From NCBI GenBank assembly GCA_022414725.1, contig CM039464.1, positions 7,162,113 to 7,226,112 on the forward strand: a DNA stretch of 64,000 nucleotides. Reading direction: 5' to 3'. Both the position numbers and the translations under genes were made by a program. Positions 10,089-21,519 of the stretch are shown one piece after another. Below the pieces are notes generated by a model. The model was given only the letters and a program-made list of their open reading frames with translations, was not told where the DNA came from and searched no databases. Source of the DNA: Microglena sp. YARC (taxonomy: Eukaryota; Chlorophyta; Chlorophyceae; Chlamydomonadales; Chlamydomonadaceae). The stretch's first letter is position 1. Every line of letters starts with the position of its first letter.

Positions 10089-12255
10089 TTGGCTTCCATG
10101 GCTCCACACCCTTACACCCAAAAACTCATGTCCCTCCGATCCACGATCCGCTCCCTTCAACGCTCCTCTTCAGATTCTGCACATAACCGCCGAACCCTCA
10201 ACTCCCTCCTCCCTACCCGACCTTGTCTAGCCCATCGCCACATCTTTACAGACCCATCCACCCCTACTTATTCTCCTGACCTTGATGCCCTCACCGACCC
10301 CGCCACCTCTACCCTCCTAACCACGCCCGCCGACCTTTCCTCTCACGCCCACAACTACTTTACCAAGGCTTGGACCTCCACTGATTCTCATGGCCTCTCC
10401 CCTTCCCCATACCCATGGACCCTGCGAAACGCCCCGGACCCTTTTCACCTCCTCAAAGCACACCCATCTAGCCCCCAACCCCCACCGTCCATGCTTCCCC
10501 TCATTACTTGCCCTGCCACCTTCTCTTCTCTTATCGCCTCCCTTCCCAACAACAAGAGCCCTGGTCCAGATGGGATCCCAAATGAACTTCTCAAACTCAT
10601 GCCCCTCTCATTTCACGATTCCCTACACAACCTCTTCATCCTCTTCTGGCTCACCGGTCATACACCCCCTTCTTGGAAAATCTCAAACACTGTCCTACTT
10701 CACAAACGAGGTTCCCCAACTTTCCTCTCAAACAAGCGCCCCATCGGCCTCCACAACACACTCTATAAACTTTGGACACGCTTCATCACCACAGTGGCCT
10801 CTTCCTTTGCCGAATCCCACAACCTCCTCTCCTCAGCCCAAGAAGGCTTCCGCCCCCGGCGAGGCACACACAGACAACTCCTACGCTACCTTCTCACTTT
10901 GGAAGATGCCGCACGCTCCAACAGGGATCTTTACGTCATGTACGTTGACTTCACCAACGCATTCAACACTATCAACCATGCGAAATTACTCCTCATCATG
11001 ACCGACTTGGGATACCCACAAGACTTTGTGTCAGTCATTCGGGACCTTTACACTAACGCTTCCACAAGCGTTTGCCTCAACCGTCGTACCGGCCTAACCA
11101 CTCCCCCCATTCCTATTACACGAGGCACAATCCAGGGGGACACCTTATCTCCCCTTCTCTTCAATATCTTCCTGGACCCCCTCCTCCGCTGGTTATCAGT
11201 CGGCGGCCACGGCTACACACCCTCTTGTATACCCCACGCCTCACACCCACACCCCTCCACAGTTTCTGCCCTCGCTTACGCTGATGACCTTGCCCTTACC
11301 ACCACTTCCCTCTCCCGCTTACACCATCAATACACCACACTTCTGGCCTACTGCACATGGGGCGGTCTGTCCCTCAACGCAAAGAAATGTGCCGTTACCG
11401 GTATCTTACACTCCCACTGCCTCTCCGGCTTTGCCGTTACACTTGCTGACCAAAATAAACTTCTCCGCACTCAACTCCTAGAAAAGTTCTGCGTTCACTC
11501 CACAGCCATCCCCTACCTACCCCCCGACCACCCGTACATCTACCTCGGCCTCCACATCACTATGACGCTCTCCTTCACACACCAATACCGCTACCTCACA
11601 CACCTTATTACAACCAAGGGTCAGCAACTGCTTGCAGCCAACGTACCCCCTCGCCATGCCCTACGCATCATCCACCATGTCCTCAAACCGAAATTAACCC
11701 ACTGCTTCGCCCTCGCACCCTTCTCCTACACAGACATTTCCACTCTAGACACCTTACTCGCTCGCATCACTCGCCTTTGCCTCCGACTCCCCCGTTCCTT
11801 CCCCACCGCTGCACTCCTTGCCCCCACCTCCCACCTCGGTGTCGGTTTGCTCTCCCTACGACTCGACTATGCCCGCATCGCCACCTCCACTCTCTCTCGC
11901 ACTCTCTGCGACTCGGGACCTCTCGGTCTTCTCCTCTCCTCCTCTCTCAATAGAGATCTCACTTGCTCTGGTCACCTACCCTCTCCAATCGCACACCGTA
12001 CAACCACTTTTTATTCCCCACCCCCTCGCCCTCCGCCTCCTCACCCTCATGCAAGACGCTGGCCTCCTCCTACACACACCCCGACCGGCCCCCTCTCTCT
12101 ACACGGCACCCCACTGTGGAATACACTCACCACTATCCCCCACACATCCCTCCCTTGCCCCTTATCCTGCCCTTCCGCCGCAACCCTCCAATCCCTCCTT
12201 TCACCTCTCTGGCCCCTTGGCATCACACAACTTTCTGAACTTCTAGCACCCCCTC
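10089..12255 (+). pseudogene. LINE reverse transcriptase region
   Basis: One long open frame carries the RT blocks in order: NNKSPGPDGIPNELL near 10545, RPIGLHN, QEGFRPRRGTHRQLL near 10840, YVDFTNAF near 10945, GTIQGDTLSPLLFNIF near 11125, LAYADDLAL at 11270-11295 and GLSLNAKKC near 11370. The catalytic YADD is intact at 11276-11287, so the core could be functional; the frame ends at 12398, but homology moves to another frame near 12255. Thumb-like sequence follows to about 12250. Confidence 0.92.
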
Positions 12256-13500
12256 TCTCACGCCCTTGTGGCCGCGCCCCTCTCCCGCCCTACCTCCTCC
12301 CTTCTAACGTCCTTCATTCCACCTATCGTCGCCCGCCTACCCACCAGAGCCCTCAATGCAGCCAAACTTGCCCTCAACCGCCTCACTCTCCTCCTTAACG
12401 GCACACCTGGCGCACTCACCTCCACCAGCGTCGCCCCCCTTCCCCTCCACCAACGCCTCATCACGGCCACTCATAACTTCCTCCTCCTTCCCCAACCACT
12501 TCCCGCCAATCTTCCCATCACCCCTCTATCTCTCTCTGCCCGACCCTCCCCCCCCCCCCTCCTACCCCCCAAGGACACCTCCCACTCATCCTCTTCGCAG
12601 ACACCCCACCCCTCCCACCGACAACCTCAGCCCACAGACCATTCCCGCTCCCCGTCGTGTCCTCGACCTCACTACCCCACATCGGGCTCTCCCTTAACAC
12701 CTCTCCCCCTCCCTCCACGACTTGACCTCTCCCCTCCCACTCCCTTACCGACTTTTACCCCCTCAACCCACACCTCCCCACGAGACGCACCCAGCCCCAC
12801 CCCGCCTCGGGTCCTCGACCTTTCCACCCCCCCTCCACCCCCTAAGCGACTCCACCTCACCTCCACCCATCCCTTTCCGCGCCATACCCTCACACCACAC
12901 AAATCACCCAGAGACCTCACCCGCCCCACTTCTACCAGAGTTCTAGACCTTTCTACCCCCCAACCCCCCCATAAGCGACTGCACCTCACCTCTCCACGCC
13001 CCCCATATCCGGTTCTCGACCTCTCCTCCCTCCCACCACCACTACGCAGCCTCCACCGCCATCCACCCGCTTCCCACGAGCACACAACCACCATTACACC
13101 CGCACCCCGTCCATACCCACAGGCCTTGCGACACAAAACTCGACCCCTCAACCTTTCCATCCCCCGCATTCACGATTTATCCCCCCTCCCCCCCATTCAT
13201 TTTCATTCTTGCATTCCTCCACCGATGTGCAGATGCTCCTACCCTTCCTCCGCTCCTCCCCGGTGTATGTCGTGCCCTTGACTTTGGCACCGCACATGCG
13301 GCTCACGCCCTCTCTCCTCACCCACCAACACGCAAACGTCTCCACCCGGACACACATCCTACCCCCCCTTCCCACCCTACCACACACCATATTACCACGC
13401 ATGTTACCACCTCCACAACCCCTCCCCACACCATACACCCACCCTCTCGGGCCTCCCCACTCCCTCCACTTCCTCGCACACTCGACCTTACCGCCTCCAT
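12256..13500 (+). pseudogene. LINE proline-rich linker with internal coding repeats
   Basis: The frame from 12256 continues the element (ALNAAKLALNRLTLLLNGT). It then becomes Pro/Ser/Thr/His-rich with a repeated block RVLDLSTPxPPxKRLHLTS near 12800, 12940 and 13010 and a diverged form near 12660. The repetition is at protein level and roughly periodic, which suggests tandem growth inside the linker. No enzymatic motif is seen. Confidence 0.6.
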
Positions 13501-14850
13501 TCCCACACACCCCGCCACCGCTCCCACCCATACCCATGCCTCCACCTCACTCCTCTTTGTCCATCCCACAACACCCGCCACACCACCTCACTGCCCAATC
13601 CTCACCCCCTCCCCTAACCTCGCCCACGCTGTTCCTGCAGATTATTTCCCTGTTATCCTTAATCTTAGTACCCCTCCACCCCCTCTCCCTCTCGACTCAC
13701 ATCTCCATTGCGCATCCCAACAGGGCCTCTGGCCCCTTCCAGACACTACCCCCTTACCTCCCCCACCTCCTGCTTCTGCTCCCCTCCTTCTCTTTCACTC
13801 ATCTCCTGTTCACCCCGATCTCGACATCACACCCCAATCTTGCATAACTATACAGATCGGTCTCCCCCAGCCTACACCCCTCCCGCCCCTCCATCCCAAC
13901 CGCGCCTTCATATATCGCCCTAACAGATCCTACCTCGGCTCCATTTCCACATCCCGCCTTGACTGGCTCCATACCGCCTACCACACCCACCGCGCGCATA
14001 ACCCATCCCTTAAACTATGGTATTTTGTCCTCGGGATCTTTCGAGGAAGATCTCGTCAACCTCCTCCTTCGCTACCCCCCACCCCCTACTCCCCCCTCAC
14101 CAACCTCCCATCCCTCCCCCGCCCTCTCCGAACACCTCGCCCTCCCTCCCGCCCTCCTCATCACTCCCTTCCTCGCCCATTTCCTACTCCATGTCCACCG
14201 TTTCTCCTCCCCCCTCACCTGCCCCCTCTTCCCCATCCCTTACTACTCCAATGCACGTCTCGATAGTCTCTTCGGTGCTCTCTACGACAGTTTTTCCACG
14301 CAGTGGACCGGCTTTTCGTATGCCCACCCCCCACACGACTCAACAACTCTCCTCCGCTCCATCCGGTGGGCCCTCTCTTCTGCCCTCACAGACAACATCC
14401 CTACTTGTACTCTCCTCCTACTCCCTTCTTGGCCTACCTCTCCTCTCTCATATTGGCTCTCTCACCCCTCCGTCCGTATCCTCAGCACCTTCCCACGTAA
14501 TTCCTTCCACTTTCAACCCCCCTGCTCCATGCACCCTGCCCTCCCTTATAACTCCCCTTCCCTCCTAAATCGCTCACGCATTCACCTTGTTTGCATCGGT
14601 AACCATTCGGGCCTCTCTGCTCTATCCCTCCTCCCTTCCAACCGACACATCCTTCCCTTACCCCCACCTTTCCTCCCACCTTCTACCCCTCCCCACCCTT
14701 CCTCCAAATGCCCAACCTGGGGCCCCCCTACAAAATCCCGCTCCCTCCCGGACCCTCGTCCTCACCCCCCACCCCTTTACTCCCCCACCCTCTGCCCTGC
14801 GATTCCCTCTTGCCTTCACCTTTTCCCCTCCAACAACCTCCCTTCTCACC
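13501..14850 (+). pseudogene. LINE conserved domain between RT and RNase H, methyltransferase-like?
   Basis: Two frames together read a globular segment between low-complexity linkers: FPIPYYSNARLDSLFGALYD, then FSYAHPPHDSTTLLRSIRWA, TCTLLLLPSWPTSPLSYWL and VRILSTFPRNSFHF. The order (aromatic-rich strand, x-PP-x loop, long helix, hydrophobic strand with LLPSW, later strand) resembles Rossmann-type adenine methyltransferases of the PCIF1 or Dam kind, whose motif IV is (D/N/S)PP(Y/F/W). Here the tetrad is HPPH, so catalysis is doubtful. I can see that the domain is conserved-looking and non-repetitive; the methyltransferase assignment is only an inference. Confidence 0.4.
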
Positions 14851-15300
14851 TACCGTCTCACATCTCCTACTACACGGACGGTTCTGCCGTCCCCGATCAT
14901 AACGGCTCTACACACACTGGTGCCGCTTTCCTCCACTCACCTTCTTCCTCAGTCCACCATATCCATCCTGGTGGTACTGCCGAGATCAACACCATCCTAC
15001 GCGCAGAACTCTCAGGCATTCTTGCCGCCCTCCAGCACGCCGGCACACACACCACCCTCTGGACCCAGTTCGCATCTACACAGACTCCCTCTCCAGTCTA
15101 CACCTTATCCGCCGCATCGTCTATCTTCCCAACTCCATCCCCTTTCATAAACATCTTCCCATCCTCATTTCCATCCGCCAACTCCTCTTTGACCGCCTTC
15201 ACTCCTCCACCCCACGATTTTCTACAAAGTGCAATCCCACACCGGCATCCTAGGCAACGACATTGCTGACGAGGGTGCCCGCTATGCCCTCGATAACCCC
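14851..15300 (+). pseudogene. LINE RNase H domain, frameshifted
   Basis: YYTDGSA near 14868 (first catalytic Asp), then INTILRAELSGILAAL near 14985 (catalytic Glu). In a second frame comes VRIYTDSLSSL near 15070 (catalytic Asp), and in a third frame FYKVQSHTGILGNDIADEGA near 15220-15280 (last active-site block). All four RNase H positions are present, but two frame changes separate them. The domain would remove the RNA template strand during retrotransposition. Confidence 0.85.
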
Positions 15301-16549
15301 TCCTCTTGTACCTTCGACTTCTCTATTTCTCACCCGAGCCACCTCCACAGCCTCCCAGCCTGGCCATGCTTCCAACCTCTACCTACGCCCTCCAACCCAC
15401 ACCCGCCCTACCGCCTTCTCTCCGACATCACGGACTCCCTAACAACCTTTCTCAATACCTATAGCACACACATGACCTTACCAAATTCCCCGTGCCCCTC
15501 AGTCGCTCGTGTCTTCTCCGCTGTACCCCCTTCACCCACCACTCTCCCAACCCCCTGCCCCCCCTCCCACCCCCCCACACCTACAACTCCTCCGACCCAA
15601 CAGCCTCTCCCACCCCCACCAGCCATGATCCTTCCCGAACACTCCTCTCATATGTGGCGCTCCTGCTCCTTCCCCCACATCCGCACAATCCTCAAATTCC
15701 GTTTCAACATGTTTTGGACGGCCTCTGTCCCTCACAAACGCATACCCCCCGAACCCTATACTCAATGCAACCCACCCATCCTCGATGGATCTTGCCATTC
15801 TTGCCACTCCCATGACACATCGGCCCACCTTCTTGCCTCATGCTCCCACCCGAAGTTCGCTGCCCTCTATATTGCCCGACACAACGCCGCTGTCCTTCAC
15901 ATCTATGACGCCATATGTGCTGGCTCCCTCGGCCGCTCCACATTCTATGTTGACGCCGGCATCTTCGAGAAACGCCCTCCCACTCGGTGTCTCCAACACC
16001 CGCCTACCCCCTTGGCTCCTCCCACACCTCCCACCCACTTGTGCATGCCTCCACCCTTGCTCCTGTACCCCTGTCGCCAAATTGCGCCCCGATATCCTCT
16101 TCCTTTCCGGTCTCTCCCCTTTTGACGCCCCCTCCCACGACGCCACCCTCACCCTGTCAGAACTTTCCACCCTCCAGGCCGCCCACACTGTCTATCTCTG
16201 TGAACTCACATACACTTGGGACGCCCGCTATCATACCACCCTTGCCATTAAACGCGCTCAGCATTCCACCCTCCGTTCGGCTCTTCTCGCTGCTGGTTGG
16301 CGGGTCATCTCCCCGGACCCCATCATCCTCGGCTCCTTCGGTACCCTCTTCGCCTCCCTTATTCCCATTTTTTCTTCTCTCGGTATCCATCCGACTGACA
16401 CCACCCGCCTCCTCCACTCCCTCCACCTGCATGCCGTCCGATGCGCACATACCATTGTGTGTACCCGCCAGCGCATGGAATCTGCTACACACTCGTCCCA
16501 CACTCCTTCTTCCGCCACCGGCTATCGTGGGGGGTACCGCCCCCCCTAG
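15301..16549 (+). pseudogene. LINE C-terminus: CCHC knuckle and restriction-like endonuclease
   Basis: Near 15795 the frame shows CHSCHSHDTSAHLLASC, a C-x2-C-x7-H-x4-C zinc knuckle typical of LINE C-termini. In another frame from about 15990 follow LRPDILFLSG, VYLCELTYTWDARYHTT, LAIKRAQH, AAGWRV and PIILGSFGTLFASL, ending at TAG 16549. The PD, the E of CELTY and the K of IKRAQH fit the PD-(D/E)XK nuclease of R2-type and Dualen elements, which normally also shows a Gly-Trp strand and a late GxxG-like turn. One frameshift lies near 15970. Confidence 0.75.
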
Positions 16550-17107
16550 CCACCCCCCGGTTTGATGGTGTTGTCCGAGGACCCCCTTTGGACAGCTTCC
16601 TTAATCACGCCGAATTGGCGTACTGCTTTTCTTTTCTTTTAAGCAGCTAAGCGACGCCTCACTCCGGCTATTCGTGTTCGACTGATCGCAACTGTCCGAC
16701 CAAGTCCACCCTAGCTTCCGCCTTCAAAATCCGCGCCCAAGAGAGACGCAGACGGTGTAATCCATCCTCGTCAGCGAGCCGGTCAAGTCAGCCAGATCAG
16801 TGCGACTACGTCAGATTTACTTCATCTTGCCGCCCGCCTCTACTCCTCTACACCACTGGTAGTGCTCAAACCATAGACCCACGATGGCTATGATTTCGCC
16901 CTGTCCGCCAGCTTACGCCTTTACAACCAGACGAGCAGGCAACCAGGCATCTGCAGGGTGCGAAATTATGACAGTGGCACGCCACTGCTCCGCCATTGTG
17001 TCTGCCCCGCCATTGTGTCTGCCCCGCCATTGCGTCTGCCCCGCCATTGTGACCACCAAGCTACGAGTCCAGGCCAGACTTCAGGTGAGCAGTCTTTTTT
17101 TGTATGA
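16550..17107. other. LINE 3' region and unassigned sequence
   Basis: The first 100 bp after the stop are probably the LINE 3' UTR. From 16650 the base composition becomes balanced. A short triple repeat of CCGCCATTGTGTCTGCCC occurs at 16991-17050. No gene is recognised. Confidence 0.4.
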
Positions 17108-17345
17108 TTTTTGGCGGATCCCCCCCTCATGGGGGGGCTTGAGCGGGGGCGGGAGATTTGTTTGGATTCACCCCATTGCGCCCCTTTGTCCGTTTGTACG
17201 ACAGTCTGGCCAATGACGCCTGCCACGTCAGCCAACTGTCTCATAACTAACTGGCTTCGGTCAGCTCCATCGTTGCCACCTGCCGTTCCGTTGCCAACAC
17301 TCTCCGCCAATTTTCTGCGTCGATTGCGACGCTGCATAGGACTTG
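17108..17345 (+). repeat. GGCGGAG-family dispersed repeat, copy 1
   Basis: The unit begins TTTTTGGCGGA then C and G runs that can pair. It continues CACGTCAGCCAACTGTCTC, CTAACTGGCTTCGGTCAG, and ends in GCGTCG...CGACGCTGCATAGGACTTGT. Other copies are at 18514-18742, 34776-34848 plus 35111-35253 (interrupted), and 35254-35445. It has no coding frame, and its terminal hairpins suggest a non-autonomous element. Confidence 0.75.
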
Positions 17346-17640
17346 TTTTGGAATCATTTTCACCCCAAGAAGTGGGACCCTGTAAACAAAACAGCGACCC
17401 AGGCCTGGCCAGTTTGGTGCCAAGCCAACTGCCCTTGCTCTTCACCCCAAGAAGTGGGACCCTGTAAACAAAACAGCGACCCAGGCCTGGCCAGTTTGGT
17501 GCCAAGCCAACTGCCCTTGCTCTTCACCCCAAGAAGTGGGACCCTGTAAACAAAACAGCGACCCAGGCCTGGCCAGTTTGGTGCCAAGCCAACTGCCCTT
17601 GCTCTTCACCCCAAGAAGTGGGACCCTACCTGTAAACAAG
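17346..17640. repeat. 82-bp tandem repeat, 3.3 units
   Basis: Near-identical units of CACCCCAAGAAGTGGGACCC...GGCCAGTTTGGTGCCAAGCC start at 17361, 17443, 17525 and 17607. The very high identity suggests recent amplification. The open frames of both strands simply repeat. Confidence 0.9.
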
Positions 17641-18513
17641 AGATGTCATGACTCATGACTTCATGAGTCTGTGCATGTGTGTGCATGTGTGTGCATGTCT
17701 GTGCATGACTCATGAGTCTGTGCATGTGTGTGCATGTGTGTGCACGTCTGCGCATGACTCATGAGTCTGTGCATGCCTATTGGGCCTACCCCTGGACTGT
17801 AACATACATACATATGTTTGAGACCTTGTGGTGCTTGGAGGCGAGGGCCTGTCTGAGGTCCTACCTGAACAGCAATCGACCTGCCATTTTGCGAGAATGT
17901 AATTCATTCATTATTTACATTATGTTAGACAGGCCATAGTTGACTCAAGAGGCCAAGGCAAGCCCAATTTACAACATATGTGTGTGTATGTGTGTGTGCG
18001 TGTGTGTGTGGCTTCCAACCATACTCAAATATAAAATCACATGCCTGCATGCATGTGGGAATGTGATGGGGGGATGTTAATGTGGGAATAAATTGCAGTG
18101 GGAAATCAAGCCAGGTACTTGGCAATAGTTTGCCCAACCCTGTAAATTGTGGGATGGGCTAATCTTATATCACGGCCTGTAATTCAGAACACCCATAAGT
18201 AAATAAATAAATTAAAGGTATGCCTTATTACGAGGCGTGCGGTTGAGGGAGCAGGCCTGGTTGATTGCACCATCACCATAGGGAACGGCAACTAATATAA
18301 GTGTTTGAAAAACTGATATTAACTAATATTATTATAGCGTCAATAATATAAGTTTTTCAAATAAATTCGAAATACTGGTGAGACGGCTCGTCTGACTAAT
18401 ATTATATAATATTACGTAGTGTTATTTATCTACTTATATTATATAACATAACCGACCCCTATACATACACTATTGCACATAAGGACCCCATGATGGGGTT
18501 CAGTTCACCAATG
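17641..18513. other. TGTGCATG repeats, dispersed core and an AT-rich inverted repeat
   Basis: 17650-17780 repeats CATGACTCATGAGTCTG and TGTGCATG. A dispersed core GGCCTACCCCTGGACTGTAAC follows at 17786. At 18304-18361 an imperfect hairpin pairs TTTGAAAAACTGATATT with AATATAAGTTTTTCAAA, perhaps a small MITE. No coding exon is seen. Confidence 0.5.
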
Positions 18514-18742
18514 CCTTTTTGGCGGAGCCCCCCCTTCTGGGGGGCGGGAGCCCCCAGTGTTACCCATTTGTCCGTCCGTCCGTCCATCCATCCATCCATC
18601 CGTATCCATCCGTCTGACCGTGATCAAGCCCGACACGTCAGCCAACGGTCTCGTAACTAACTCGCTTCCGTCGCCACGTCGCTCCCTCGCGATCACTCTC
18701 CGCCATTTTTTAGCGTCGCAGGCGACGCTGCATAGAACTTGT
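18514..18742 (+). repeat. GGCGGAG-family dispersed repeat, copy 2
   Basis: This is the most complete copy: TTTTTGGCGGAGCCCCCC, the complementary GGGGGGCGGGAG, a CCGTCCGTCCATCCATCC tract, GACACGTCAGCCAACGGTC and a perfect terminal hairpin AGCGTCGC-AG-GCGACGCT before TGCATAGAACTTGT. Confidence 0.8.
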
Positions 18743-18975
18743 CTTTTAAGCCCTTCCTATCACGGTTGGACAAGTCCCTTTAGCCCATTTGACCTACCCC
18801 TGGACTGTTACATACACACATTAGCCCTTCCTATCACGGTTGGACAAGTCCCTTTAGCCTATTTGACCTACCCATGGACTGTTACATACACACATTAGCC
18901 CTTCCTGTCACGGGTGGGCAAGTTCCATTAGCCTATTTGGCCTACCCCTGGACTTTAACATAAATACATACACAT
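18743..18975. repeat. Three units of a 76-bp repeat with the dispersed core
   Basis: Each unit has CCCTTCCTATCACGGTTGG, CAAGTCCCTTTAGCC and GACCTACCCCTGGACTGT. It shares CTGTCACGGTTGGGCAAGTC with the 103-bp satellite at 45661-48430, so the two arrays are related. Confidence 0.8.
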
Positions 18976-19316
18976 GTATTGATCACAGCCCCTGCATTTG
19001 CCTTTGCACCCTCACTGAGGGCATATGGGGCACAGGGTTGCTCAGGACACTGCATCCTCCGTTGCAGACGCAACGACGAAGGGTCCGTTGTGTTGCAGGA
19101 TTCAGGCTATACAATTGGTTGTGTCTCAGGCAGCAGACTTGGGGGTTCCTCCTGAAGTACCCTGCACAGAACCTGCATTTACCTTTGCACCCTCACTGAG
19201 GACATATGGGGCATATATTAGTAGGATATATTAGTAGGATATGGCGATGCTCTCTTCCTCAAATCCTCGAATTCAGCGTTTTCTAATTTTCTATTTTTCT
19301 ATTTTTAAGGCTTCTT
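18976..19316 (+). repeat. Two copies of the GCATTTGCCTTTGCACCCTC unit
   Basis: ATTGATCACAGC and CTGCATTTGCCTTTGCACCC followed by TCACTGAGG and CATATGGGGCA occur near 18975 and 19165. They match the units at 22310-22930 but lack the roughly 123-bp insert present in two of those. 19030-19160 resembles 7400-7590. Confidence 0.65.
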
Positions 19317-19535
19317 TGTTAATGTAAGATTGTTACAACGGCATAGGCTCAATAGAGGAGAAGATGCTATTAAGCGCAACAGGCGCAATCATATAGAATA
19401 GATATGTGTACTGCAGGGTACTACAGTCACGTGCAGGCCACAGCTAGCCTGAGGCCTGGCGGCAGGCAACACGGTACCAGGAGGGAAAGGTACCGGTGTG
19501 CATTATGAGACTGATATATAAACCAGTCAATAACA
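19317..19535 (-). repeat. 3' LTR of the Copia element
   Basis: 219 bp, TG...CA ends. It matches the other LTR except for a few substitutions and a roughly 10-bp deletion near its minus-strand start. Confidence 0.93.
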
Positions 19536-20003
19536 TCCCCCCCAATTCAAGGTATTCTTGAGCTCAAGAATTCCTGGAATTAACTGAGGGGCATAAGAAA
19601 ATTAAAAATATTAAAACTAGGGAGACTTCGAGAATTTCTCGTAGCTGAAAGGGAGAAATCACTTCAGCAGGGGTCTTCAAAGAAATGTCAGTCTTCTGGG
19701 GTAGGTGGCTAGGTAAGTGGCACTGCAGGTAGGCTGCAGGCTAAGTAGCAGAAAGGCTGCTGAGAAGGTGCAAGGAAACTGCAGGTAAGCTGCAGGTTAG
19801 AGCAGATAGGCTGCTATGGGAAGCTGGGGAAGTAAAGTCCAGGCTTGGTGAAGGCTTGTGAAGATATCCTTGGCTACGAGAAGTTGCGTGATTCGAGACT
19901 AGAGGATTTGTCATTTAGACATGATGTCTGGACTAGTCCCCCCATAATTTGGGTGAGCTACATTAGGTAGGCCCTAAATTAAAGCAAAGACATCAAGGAG
20001 AGA

Positions 20004-21519
20004 CTAGAAGAATTCTAAATTCAGAAGGGGTGCTGCCTGTGGAAGTACATGGGGCAGTACCTTGTTCAGGATGATCAGAGTCCTGCCATGGCCCTTGATC
20101 TTGGCCTTCCCTATCTGTTTGCAGAGGATAGGTGGAGAGTCTTGATCTGCCAGCTGCAGCTTAATAGGCTGTTGGAGGTCCTGAATGTCATGCAGATGGG
20201 AGATGTTACTTGTTGCATGAGAGTGTGCTGCAGTATCTACGATCCATTCTGTCTGCAGTGCTGCCTGGAAAACTTCTCCATCTTCTATAGTGCATTCATC
20301 ATCAGCACTTATTTGTCCAAAGAATGCTGTATTAGCCAGGGGGTCAGCTGGCAAGGCAAATGAAACAGACTTGCCTCTGGTTGGTGTAGCAAATCTCATG
20401 GGCTGGAGGTTGTCCTCATCCAGTGCCAGGGACAGGAAGTTGTGTTCTTCACCCTCACTGTCAGAGTTGGAGGTGGACTGATCACCATCAGCAACATGGG
20501 CATGGCGTCCCCTGCTTGGGTATCTTCTTAGACGCCTCCTGTCTGGACTGGTCTTCTTGAGGGTCTTCTTGTCGTTAGGATCCTTGTCATCTCCTGATCT
20601 GTTCTTGGGAGGTGACTTAGATCCATGGTCAGCTTCATCTGAGTCTGCTGGCCTGAAAGCCAGATCAGTGTCCTCACTAGTGCAGTCTCTGGAGCTATGG
20701 CCTATTCCCCCACAGTTCAAGCAGGTCATCTTCTTGTAGGAGATGGTCCTGTCTCTGAATGGGAGGTGCTTGCTGTTGAAGGGCTTCCTGGCCCTGTAAG
20801 CTGCAGCTGCCATTTCAGCCTCTTCAGGAGATGGTGCAGGGTCAACTTGCTTCACTAAGCACCAGTTGAAGAGGGCACTTTGGAGCATGGAAAAAGTGGT
20901 AATAGTCGTGGGGTTGAACTGATTGATGTAACCATCATATTCAGAGCGGGAGTTCAATCCCTTGACAATGAGGTTCAGGAAGGTGCTGGTAGAGACGATG
21001 TGGATGCCTTGTATCTTGGGAATCTGGGAGTACAGATCAGCTGCCCTGGAGAGGTAAGTCTGCAGGGATTCAGTAGAGGTCATACGTAATCCCATTATGG
21101 CAGTCAGTCAGGGTGGTATGCTCTAGCCTGCTGCCTTCCTCAGAGTACAGGGCATCTAGTAACCTGAAGGCTCTAGTGGCCATATCTGTGTTGGCATGAA
21201 TGGCCTGCTGGATGCCATCTGATACATGATCTATGATGACCTTACAGGCCTTGTTGTTCTTCCAGGTGGAGATCCTGTTGGGGACACCAATCCTAGGGGC
21301 AGTCGGAGCAGCCCGGTCAGCAGCCGCAACAGGAGGGTAACTAACGTCATCAGCAGGGTAACCATCAGAGTCATTAGGCTCGCCAGCGACCACCGCTTGT
21401 TGGCAGTCGAAAGCAATGGCAATGGTATCCCTATCTGATTTGAGGGCGAGTAGGATATTCTGCCTGACGCTGCGCCAGTTGTAGAGGTTGTTACCGGTGA
21501 ATATTTTGGGAGGTTGCAT
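20004..21519 (-). pseudogene. Copia gag plus protease start, one frameshift
   Basis: The minus-strand start MQPPKIFTGNNLYNWRSVRQ (21519) resembles Copia gag N-termini, in which a Trp-containing L-xx-NY-xx-W motif begins the capsid. Near 20720 lies the zinc knuckle CLNCGGIGHSSRDC (CX2CX4HX4C). Near 20115 WIVDTAAHSHATSN is the aspartic protease active site, with DTA in place of the usual D(S/T)GA. The frame changes at about 21095; a GACTGACT tandem duplication of 4 bp lies exactly there and would explain it. The reading frame stops 30 residues after the protease core. This gives a Gag-only type element, with function only in trans (inference). Confidence 0.88.

Larger units (their letters stand above)
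8620..16650 (+). mobile_element. Dual-endonuclease LINE (Dualen/RandI-like), degenerate
   Basis: A non-LTR retrotransposon of about 8 kb on the plus strand. Domain order: APE-type endonuclease (to 10088), reverse transcriptase (10089-12255), Pro-rich linker (12256-13500), a conserved domain of unclear type (13950-14700), RNase H (14855-15300), CCHC zinc knuckle (about 15755-15850) and a PD-(D/E)XK restriction-like nuclease (16060-16490). Having both nuclease types is the hallmark of Dualen elements, described from Chlamydomonas. At least six frame changes break this copy. The coding strand is so C-rich that Pro, Ser, Thr and Leu dominate. I see no poly-A tail or target duplication; the 3' end is placed roughly after the stop at 16549. 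Confidence 0.85.

Noticed and set aside
21226..21440. Frames antisense to the Copia gag
   Set aside because: Shadows of the gag reading frame.
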